Of a DNA stretch of 64,000 bases, positions 1 to 5,569 are shown piece by piece (within the stretch, counting starts at the first letter, position 1; the number at the start of each line of letters is the position of its first letter). The position numbers and the translations under genes were made by a program. This DNA comes from an uncultured Collinsella sp. (GTDB lineage: Bacteria > Actinomycetota > Coriobacteriia > Coriobacteriales > Coriobacteriaceae), in the NCBI GenBank assembly GCA_902479075.1, contig CABSNK010000002.1, positions 1-64,000 of the forward strand. Reading direction: 5' to 3'. Under the pieces are notes generated by a model. The model was not told the origin of the DNA, did no database searches, and worked only from the letters and a program-made list of their open reading frames with translations.

Positions 1-84
1 GCTCACGTCGGCCACGGCATCCTGCGCCTGGTCGCCGCGGCCGAAGCGCTTGGTGAGCGCGCGCGTCTCGAGCATGTAGCCCAT
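1..84 (-). CDS. ABC transporter ATP-binding protein, N-terminal fragment cut by the window edge
   Basis: The reverse strand reads MGYMLETRALTKRFGRGDQA and then AQDAVADVS, the usual opening of an ABC ATPase (LETRALTKRFG followed by the aromatic and first-strand region before Walker A). The ATG at 84 is preceded by GAAAGGA at good spacing; a second ATG at 75 is also possible. Only 28 codons are inside the window, so Walker A and the signature are not visible. A truncated TetR gene lies divergently at 280, the common arrangement for an efflux ABC transporter and its repressor. The call rests on this short N-terminus and on context. Confidence 0.55.
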   Translation of the reverse strand, partial: MGYMLETRALTKRFGRGDQAQDAVADVS

Positions 85-105
85 GGGTTCGTCCTTTCTC
101 TTCCG

Positions 106-138
106 GGCGCGCGGGCCGAGTCGCCGTGCCCGCGCGCC
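106..138. repeat. GC-rich perfect hairpin in the leader of the ABC gene
   Basis: GGCGCGCGGG (106-115) pairs perfectly with CCCGCGCGCC (129-138) across a 13-nt loop. It lies between the dyad at 153-166 and the ribosome binding site of the reverse-strand ABC gene, so it would sit in the 5' leader of that transcript. Confidence 0.5.
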
Positions 139-152
139 TTACCTTTCGGGTT

Positions 153-166
153 CACCATCCATGGTG
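153..166. promoter_or_regulatory. Dyad CACCATCCATGGTG, candidate TetR operator
   Basis: CACCAT and ATGGTG form a perfect inverted repeat around a 2-nt centre, in the divergent gap between the ABC gene and the broken TetR gene. TetR repressors bind such dyads between divergent genes. If this was the operator, its repressor has been lost from this locus. Confidence 0.35.
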
Positions 167-279
167 GGGCGCGTTTCTAACGAAGCTGTAACGGCCGTTG
201 GGCTCTTTTGGCGCCAGCCCTTCACGACCCGTACGCCACTCATGGTATGTTCATCGCGATAACAAGGACGGAGGTGCCC

Positions 280-441
280 ATGGCGCGCAATAAGTACCCG
301 GAGGAGACGGTCGAGAAGATCAGGGGTGACGGCCCAGCGAGTGTTATTTTGCGAGCTATGCGCATTGAAAGCGACCTTTCGTGGTATAAACTACTTGCCG
401 GAAGCCGCGGCTTTCAGAGTACGGCTTACGTGTACGTTTAA
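280..441 (+). pseudogene. Truncated TetR-family regulator (start only)
   Basis: The ATG at 280 has a strong ribosome binding site (GGACGGAGG then TGCCC). The first 14 codons read MARNKYPEETVEKI, a typical opening of TetR-family repressors, which normally continues into the helix that begins the HTH. Here the similarity stops abruptly around 321, and the frame runs on through RGDGPASVILRAMRIESD to a stop at 441 without an HTH. TetR proteins are about 190 residues; this frame encodes 53. The simplest reading is a deletion that removed nearly all of the gene and joined its start to unrelated DNA. Confidence is moderate because only 14 residues carry the signal. Confidence 0.5.
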
Positions 442-446
442 CCTCC

Positions 447-515
447 GTGGGCGACGGGGTGCCGCAAGGCGTAGAATATCGCCCACCTGTAGGGGCCTGC
501 AGCGATGCGGGCCCC
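447..515 (+). promoter_or_regulatory. Two stable hairpins upstream of the ToxN-like gene; candidate antitoxin RNA or attenuator
   Basis: GTGGGCGA (447-454) pairs perfectly with TCGCCCAC (479-486), with a small GCC-GCAA-GGC hairpin inside. Immediately after, GGGGCCTGCA (492-501) pairs with TGCGGGCCCC (506-515), with one G-U wobble, across a GCGA tetraloop; no T-run follows. In type III toxin-antitoxin loci the RNA antitoxin is followed by a hairpin terminator before toxN. No tandem repeats typical of toxI are visible, so the antitoxin reading is tentative. Confidence 0.35.
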
Positions 516-540
516 GCTTCGTATGAAGGGGGCGTAACCG

Positions 541-989
541 ATGAAGATCGTATCCATCCCCAGGATTTCTTCGACCTCGTCGATGGCGACCGCGAGCTCA
601 TGCTTAAGCACAATCGCCCCTGCATCGTGGTGGTGAGGCTGCGTTTCCGCGGGAAGCGCAGGGACTTCGCCGTGCCGCTGCGTTCCAACATCGCCCCTAA
701 CGTGCCCAAAGACCAGTACTTTGCGTTGCCGCCCCGCCCCACGACGCGCCCCGGCTGCCGCCACGGCATCCACTACATCAAGATGTTCCCCATAACCAAG
801 GCCTACCAGCGCCGCTTCAGGACCGAGGGCTCGGCCTACTACGAGACGCTCCAGCGCATCATCGATGGCAACACTAAGCGCATTGTCTCCGAGTGCCAGG
901 CATACCTCGACCGCTACGAGCGCGAGGGAAGGCCTCGCTTTGCCGTCGACATCGACCGCATCGTGGGGCTGCTGGAGGGCGAGAAGTAG
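541..989 (+). pseudogene. ToxN/AbiQ-like type III toxin (endoribonuclease family), frameshifted near its start
   Basis: From about 560 the frame encodes HPQDFFDLVDGDRELMLKHN, then RPCIVVVRLRFRGKRRDFAVPL, IHYIKMFPI and a helical C-terminus. This matches the ToxN/AbiQ layout (short N-terminal strand, 'rPfigvvl...YfaPLsS', 'MIPI'). ToxN enzymes cut RNA and are held inactive by a repeated RNA. The natural start is ATG at 541 after GAAGGGGGCG, reading MKIVSI, but that frame runs out of register at the CCCC tract 558-561. One added C would give MKIVSIPQDFFDLVDGD in a single frame of about 149 residues. As it stands, the in-frame start would have to be far upstream with no good ribosome binding site. 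It is either a broken gene, a phase-variable tract or an assembly error. The family call is from motif memory and is not certain. Confidence 0.5.
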
Positions 990-1197
990 GGCATCTCGGC
1001 TCAGTCTCGAGCCATGTGGAGTCGCTCCGCATTTTTGAACGCCGTGTGTGCGTCCCAAATACTTGAGAAACAAGCTGTGAAGTGCGGTGGCGCGCCCGTG
1101 CCCGTGCATAGCCGTCACCATCAGCGTCTACGCGGCGTCGGCTTCAAGTGGAACTGGCGCCGCTGCTGTATATGGTTTGCCTTGCTGCAAATAGCGA

Positions 1198-1611
1198 TCA
1201 ATGCCCGCGATGTTTCTGCTTGCGCTTCAACTTTCGCTGCTCGAAGCGCGTCTCCGCCTCATCCGCACGACGCTGACTTCTTGCTTGAGCCGACTCCCGC
1301 TTCATCGCTTCCCGCTGTGCCGCGAGCGCCTGTTGTGCCTTGGTGCTCACCGCGGGCCGTTTAAGGGCTTTCGCTGCCTCACGAGCGCGCCGCTTGGGGT
1401 TCTTCGCGGGCTTGCTTGTTTCAGTGGCCTTGTCGCCGAAGAACGAGAACTTTTCCCATTCGCTTGTAACGAATCGCAGAATCTCCTCATCGGACGGCTC
1501 CGCGCCGAAGACGATGCGGGCGACGCCATACCTTCCGCCCTCGACGTGCTCCGCCAGCCCGACCCAGAATTGACCGTCGTGATATGACGATGAGCAGCAA
1601 GTCGCTGATAG
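1198..1611 (-). pseudogene. YjdF family protein (DUF2992), without a usable start codon
   Basis: The reverse strand encodes YHDGQFWVGLAEHVEGGRYG, VARIVFGAEPSDEEILRFV, then NPKRRAREAAK, STKAQQALAAQREAMKRESA, and a basic tail ending KRKQKHRGH. This is the characteristic layout of YjdF/DUF2992 (N-terminal beta region, then 'NPKR...GTKAQQALK...' and a lysine/arginine-rich coiled tail). No ATG, GTG or TTG occurs in frame upstream of the conserved region before the frame runs into the PH-domain gene, and the expected first few residues are not recognisable. The 5' end and any yjdF riboswitch appear to be deleted. Confidence 0.6.
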
Positions 1612-1624
1612 CCGCCCTGCGAAG

Positions 1625-2086
1625 CTAGTTGCCTTGTTCGCAGCCGGGCCGCAGGCCGCACCTACGCTCGAGCTCTGCTACGAGGGCATCGTTGTCGGTC
1701 ACCGAGACGATGGCGTCGCCGTCGTAGGGCGCCTCGATATAGACGCGGTCGAGCGAGTTGGCCGTCCCCGCCCAGAGCGTCCTGGTGCGCCGGACGCCCC
1801 GCACGTGGGCGTAGGGTATCACCGAACGCATCCTAGCGTACACGACGACGAGGCGGTCGCCGTAGAGCTCGAGACGGTTGCTGCGGACGGGAAGGGCGGC
1901 CAGGGCCACGAGGGCCGGGACGGGCAGCAGCGCGAACCAGCCCCATAGGAGCGCGGGACTCGAGCTCAGGAAACACGCGATACACGCCGCGGATAAACCG
2001 CCCGCCACAATCACCATGGCCGCTATGAACCACGGGTCTGTCCTGCCGGGGAACATCCGCTCCGGCCGCTCGTCCTTCTCACCCAT
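1625..2086 (-). CDS. Membrane protein with two transmembrane helices and a bacterial PH-like domain
   Basis: The product has 153 residues. The ATG at 2086 follows GGGAGGGAGG. Two hydrophobic helices (about 20-40 and 46-66) are followed by NRLELYGDRLVVVYARMRSV, IPYAHVRGVRRTRTLW and a final helix DALVAELERRC. That is the pattern of the small bPH (YdbS/DUF1200-type) proteins, in which a membrane hairpin carries one PH-like beta domain on the cytoplasmic side. The molecular role of this group is generally unknown. It is the only intact gene between 1 and 3400 and directly abuts the broken YjdF gene downstream. Confidence 0.6.
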   Translation of the reverse strand: MGEKDERPERMFPGRTDPWFIAAMVIVAGGLSAACIACFLSSSPALLWGWFALLPVPALVALAALPVRSNRLELYGDRLVVVYARMRSVIPYAHVRGVRRTRTLWAGTANSLDRVYIEAPYDGDAIVSVTDNDALVAELERRCGLRPGCEQGN

Positions 2087-2465
2087 TACGGCCTCCCTCC
2101 CGACGCCCTCCCTAGCGGAGCGTGGGGCCGGAGAGTGCCTTGAACCCGTCGCCGACCATCTCGCCCCCCGTTCCGTGGGCCTTCTGTAGTGGTGTGTACC
2201 CCCGACTGTTCGACGGATGTCGTACGATTGAACGTTTTTCGAACTTTTTTAAGATGGGTGCGGCAGGATCGAGCAGATTGTTCGCGCGAGAGGCTCCCCG
2301 CCGCCGCGCCCGGTCTCGGGTTCGATGCATCGACATCCGTCTCAGGTGGTGTCTCCGCTGCGCGACATTGCAGGGGGCAAAGCCGAGATGCCATGGTGCG
2401 CGCCGAGGCTTTGCCCGCGGGGCGAAGATTCTAGGGGTCCGACGTGGCCTGGAGGGGAGACGGAC

Positions 2466-2830
2466 ATGCAAGCGCTTATGACTGAGGAGCTGGCCGAGTG
2501 CCTGCCGCCGCTGTACGCGACCGAGGGAGGGGCACTCGCCCTCGACCTCACAAACCCGGAAGGCGAGGACCACCTTGACCTCTGGTGCTCGCTTACCATC
2601 AACCTTTCGGGTGACCCCTTCGCCTCCACGTGGCGCATTCACACTTGTGCCCGGCATCATGGACATGGGCGTCGCCAAGTCGGCCGACGGGGCGCAAGCC
2701 CCTGTTGACTCAACGTTCGACGAGATAAACCGCATGTTCTCAAAGCTCGGCTTTATCGATTACAATTCACGCCTCGCGCAAGGGCCGTTCTACTCCCCAA
2801 ACCTAATCTGCCTGTCGCACGCATCGAGGC
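2466..2830 (+). pseudogene. Degenerate coding remnant, unrecognised
   Basis: The ATG at 2466 follows GGAGGGGAGA and opens MQALMTEELAECLPPLYATE, then EDHLDLWCSLTINLSGDPFA, which reads like real protein. Around 2640 the frame becomes low in meaning (HTCARHHGHG), while another frame takes over with PGIMDMGVAKSADGA, DSTFDEINRMFSKLGFIDYN and SRLAQGPFYSPNL. The two halves look like one protein broken by a frameshift near 2640. I cannot name the family. The rest of 2087-3016 holds only arginine-rich shadow frames and a weak AT-rich hairpin (2974-2998). Confidence 0.3.
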
Positions 2831-3016
2831 GACGGGGCGGCGCCTTCTCGCGTGAGTCAATTCCTGTTTTACTGGTGCGGATCCCAACATGCCCTTATGC
2901 ATGGTGCCCTGCCGCTTTCGAAACTTCAAAACCATTCGATTTTCGAAACTGAGTGGGAATAAGTTATCGGTACGCTTTTTTATAAAATGTAAAAAAGCAC
3001 CCCCATAACTGATGAA

Positions 3017-3352
3017 ATGGACGCTGAGAAAAAAGGGGGCGCATCTTGCGTATATACCGACGTGAAGATCTACCTCTATCTTGCATCGCGCGGGTATGAG
3101 CTTTCTGTGGGCCGTATTGGGAAGCTCGAGTGTGACTTCATCGCTCGTAGGCGCAATGCTTACGCCTACATCCAGGTCTCTATGTCGATTGCCGACAGAG
3201 GCGTCGAGGAGCGCGAGTACAGGCCGTTCGGCCACATCAGGGATGGTTATCCGCGCTACTTGTTCACGCTTGATCCTCTATTGCAGGAGAGGGATGGCAT
3301 CAGGCACCTTAACATGGCGTCGTTTATGCAAGATGGCGGTGATCTTATTTGA
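3017..3352 (+). pseudogene. C-terminal fragment of an AAA/DUF4143-type ATPase (nuclease-like domain only)
   Basis: The frame encodes YTDVKIYLYLASRGYELSVG, RIGKLECDFIARRRNAYAYI, QVSMSIADRGVEEREYRPF, then YPRYLFTLDPLL and GIRHLNMASFM. This is the C-terminal DUF4143 region found in stand-alone ATPases of about 400 residues ('vy.eL..rGY.v.vGki...EiDFva.......YiQVs..l.d..t.eREf.pl..i.dnypK.vltlD'). The N-terminal P-loop ATPase is missing. The ATG at 3017 has no ribosome binding site, and the upstream DNA is AT-rich and non-coding. It is best read as the surviving 3' end of a deleted gene. Confidence 0.6.
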
Positions 3353-3544
3353 GCGGCGGCCAGATTCCTTTGCTCCCTAGTGCGCAAACAGCGCGGGTAT
3401 CAAATGAGGACCATTGCCTCACGTAGAATCGATAGATTGAAAACTTGTTTTGATGTTGACAGGCTTTTGGCCAGTGGCTCCTATTGTCGAGTGGGAGTAG
3501 CTGAAACGAGGCGATTGAATAACTCCATACGTTTTGGTTAAAAC

Positions 3545-3571
3545 AAAAAATATGCCGCGCGCCTGCGGCAT
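3545..3571 (-). terminator. Orphan intrinsic terminator reading leftwards
   Basis: ATGCCGC (3552-3558) pairs with GCGGCAT (3565-3571). On the reverse strand the hairpin is followed by ATTTTTTGTTTT, a good intrinsic terminator. No reverse-strand gene ends here, so it may be left over from a lost gene. It lies just before the ribosome binding site of the gene at 3589. Confidence 0.4.
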
Positions 3572-3588
3572 GAGGGAGGGAGATTTCT

Positions 3589-4119
3589 ATGAATATCGTT
3601 GTATTGAGCGGCAGTCCGCGTAAGGGCGCCAATACCGACACCATGGTTGAGGCGTTTGCCGAGACCGCGCGCGAGGCCGGCCATACGGTCGAGGTCATCC
3701 GCGTTGCCGGCAAAAAGATCGCTGGTTGCTTGGGGTGCCAGTATTGCTTCGCCCATGAGGGCACTTGCGTGCAGAAGGATGACATGGCCGACGTGATCGA
3801 GCCGCTGAAAGGCGCCGACATGGTTGTCTTCGCTTCGCCTATCTACTGGTTTGATATCACTGCGCAGGAGAAGGCCGCCATCGACCGCCTGTACGCCTTC
3901 GGTGCTACGGGCTTCCCGTTCACCAAGACGGCCCTTTTGCTCGATAGCCACAGCGAGGGCGTCTATGATGCGGCGATCGCTATGTACAAGTCAGCCTGCG
4001 CGTACTGCAAGTGGGAGGACCAGGGCATTGTCACCATCAGCGGTATGACCGAGCGCGACAGCATGGCCTCCTCGCCCAAGTTGGAAGAGGTGCGAGAGCT
4101 CGCTCGCAAGCTCGCCTAA
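3589..4119 (+). CDS. Flavodoxin-family NAD(P)H-dependent oxidoreductase / iron-sulfur flavoprotein-like
   Basis: The product has 176 residues. The ATG at 3589 follows GAGGGAGGGAG. It opens MNIVVLSGSPRKGANTDTMV, the FMN-phosphate loop of the NADPH-dependent FMN reductase fold. A cysteine cluster CLGCQYCFAHEGTC lies at about residues 45-60, and FASPIYWFDITAQEKAAIDR at about 80-105 is the flavin-side loop. The CxxCxxC arrangement recalls iron-sulfur flavoproteins (Isf). Members use FMN and NAD(P)H to reduce quinones, azo or nitro compounds or small electron carriers in the cytoplasm; the substrate here is unknown. The gene stands alone, and a long inverted repeat follows its stop. A related enzyme lies at 60426-61049. 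Confidence 0.8.
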   Translation: MNIVVLSGSPRKGANTDTMVEAFAETAREAGHTVEVIRVAGKKIAGCLGCQYCFAHEGTCVQKDDMADVIEPLKGADMVVFASPIYWFDITAQEKAAIDRLYAFGATGFPFTKTALLLDSHSEGVYDAAIAMYKSACAYCKWEDQGIVTISGMTERDSMASSPKLEEVRELARKLA

Positions 4120-4129
4120 GGGCAAGAAG

Positions 4130-4201
4130 AACGCATGGCAATCGGTGTTGGTGGAAAATGCTTGCTATCCTTACCAAGAGGAATGCTGATTGCCATGCGT
4201 T
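4130..4201. repeat. Long-range inverted repeat between convergent genes
   Basis: AACGCATGGCAATC (4130-4143) and GATTGCCATGCGTT (4188-4201) are perfect 14-nt inverted arms around a 44-nt loop, with an inner TTGGT/ACCAA pair. It fills the gap between two converging genes and could stop transcription from both sides. The arms were not noticed elsewhere in the window. Confidence 0.5.
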
Positions 4202-4228
4202 GATGCTTCCGCGGACAATTCCGGCGTG

Positions 4229-5323
4229 CTAAAACGCCTTCTCGTTCAAGAACTCCCTGAACGCGGGAATGTCAAAGCCAACGAGACCACGCCCGCGCTC
4301 TCCAATGACGCCGTCCTCCAGGAGGCGGCGTTTGTATTGGCTTGCGTAGTTGCTGGCGACGCCCATGCGTTTGGCTATCTCCGAGGTCCTGCTGGGGCCA
4401 GAATCGGGCAGCATCGCGAGCAAAAACTCAATGTCTTTATCGGAAAGCTCCCGATAGGTCGTTTCGAGAATTCGATCGCGCAGCTCCATGCGGGCAAGCA
4501 GAGAACCCTGCTGTACATCAGGTGCACTGATTTTGGGCGAGTTCTCCGAAACATCCCATGTGCGATATCCGACGAGCTGCATCATATAGGGAAATCCGTC
4601 GACGGCCTTCACGGCATCCTCGAGCGCTTCTGGCGTGATTGAGCGGCCTCCGGCCTCAACGGTTTTGCGGAATGCGTTTGCAATTTCAACGTCAGTGATT
4701 CGTCCCAACTGATGATATTGGGAACGCCTGAGGAACGAGACGGAATCGTTACGCAGCAACGCCGATACTTTGTAGGGCAGTCCTGCCATGAGTAGGGCAA
4801 CTTTTTTACCTTCGCGTACAAAGTGCTGGTAAACAGAGGCAAATTGAAGCATTTCTTCGAGATCGACGGTGACTTCATCGATGGTGATGAGAAGTCCGAT
4901 GTCATGTTTTTCGAGTTGCTTAAAGATGCCATTCATGCGCGTGCGCCAGTTGCCCTGAGCCTCTTGAGCATATGTCCAATCGATGCCCACTGGGCCAATT
5001 TGAACACCGTTTATGCGCGCGTGAGGCTGTGAGAGGTAGCTATCTGCGGCTTCTTTGGTTCGCTCGATAATATCTTCGAGCATGCCTGGCATGGCGGAGA
5101 CATTTGCTGCGATCCAGCCGTGTTCAAGCGCCGTTTCTGAAAGGAGCGAGAGAAGCGCCGTCTTGCCCGTTCCCCTTGCGCCAGTAAAAATGGTTGACAG
5201 GTTGGGATCTCCCGGGCCGTTGATAAAGCCACGGTTGATGTCACGCAGGATATGCTCGCGACCCGCTAGAAAGGGAGGGACGCTTCCGAACGTCGGGGTA
5301 AAGGGGTTCTTGCTGTACTTCAT
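4229..5323 (-). CDS. AAA+ ATPase with C-terminal winged helix (paralogue 1 of 3)
   Basis: The product has 364 residues from ATG 5323, after GGAGCT; an upstream in-frame start at 5377 would lie inside the repeat block. It opens MKYSKNPFTPTFGSVPPFLA, then Walker A FTGARGTGKTALLS, Walker B LLITIDEV, a sensor-like LLMAGLPYKVSALL and an arginine-rich FLRRSQYHQLGRI. The last about 80 residues (RELSDKDIEFLLAML, SEIAKRMGVASNYASQYKRR) form a winged helix ending in GVIGERGRGLVGFDIPAF. This is an Orc1/Cdc6- or STAND-like layout often annotated only as 'ATP-binding protein'. Close paralogue: 56916-58016; more distant: 53251-54369. Each has its own repeat block upstream. It stands as a single gene. The biological role is unknown; DNA binding is inferred from the winged helix. 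Confidence 0.75.
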   Translation of the reverse strand: MKYSKNPFTPTFGSVPPFLAGREHILRDINRGFINGPGDPNLSTIFTGARGTGKTALLSLLSETALEHGWIAANVSAMPGMLEDIIERTKEAADSYLSQPHARINGVQIGPVGIDWTYAQEAQGNWRTRMNGIFKQLEKHDIGLLITIDEVTVDLEEMLQFASVYQHFVREGKKVALLMAGLPYKVSALLRNDSVSFLRRSQYHQLGRITDVEIANAFRKTVEAGGRSITPEALEDAVKAVDGFPYMMQLVGYRTWDVSENSPKISAPDVQQGSLLARMELRDRILETTYRELSDKDIEFLLAMLPDSGPSRTSEIAKRMGVASNYASQYKRRLLEDGVIGERGRGLVGFDIPAFREFLNEKAF

Positions 5324-5332
5324 GGTAGCTCC

Positions 5333-5387
5333 TTTGCAAGTTTTGCTAATTTTTGCAAGTTTTGCTAACTTTTGCAAGTTTTGCTAA
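5333..5387 (-). promoter_or_regulatory. Three tandem 19-nt repeats overlapping the leader of the AAA+ gene
   Basis: TTTGCAAGTTTTGCTAA occurs at 5333-5349, 5352-5368 and 5371-5387 (period 19). Each copy is itself two half-units of 9-10 nt (TTTGCAAGT and TTTGCTAAC). In gene sense the last half-unit runs into the AAAGGAG ribosome binding site. Tandem half-turn repeats at the promoter suggest a cooperative operator, possibly bound by the ATPase itself. No copy of the motif was noticed elsewhere in the window. Confidence 0.65.
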
Positions 5388-5484
5388 CGACTGACCAAAG
5401 GGCATCGAAGCAGTGGCGCTGACATTTTTTACGCAGAAAAATAAGCAGAAATCAATTTATCTGCGTTAAAAAATAGTTGAGAAG

Positions 5485-5533
5485 AAAAACGACGAGTCCC
5501 GGGCGCAATGCCGTTGCGTTCCGGGCCTCGTCG
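5485..5533 (-). terminator. Intrinsic terminator of the parE-parC operon
   Basis: On the reverse strand CGACGAG, extended by a CCCGG segment, pairs with CCCGGG and CTCGTCG and is followed by TTTTT (the A-run 5485-5489 on the forward strand). It lies 37 nt beyond the parC stop. Confidence 0.75.
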
Positions 5534-5569
5534 CTTTGCGAAGTATCTAACGATCTCGTTGCCGTCGTC

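Noticed and set aside
438..1121. 227-codon reverse frame over the ToxN-like gene
   Set aside because: Shadow frame; the forward frame carries the recognisable protein.
2112..2735. 207-codon reverse frame ending GYTPLQKAHGTGGEMVGDGF
   Set aside because: Mostly Arg/His/Ala-rich shadow with no ribosome binding site. The last 40 residues look somewhat protein-like, but I recognise no family.
2974..2998. AT-rich hairpin GCTTTTTT/AAAAAAGC
   Set aside because: Weak stem of A-T pairs, in decayed DNA, without a neighbouring gene to serve.
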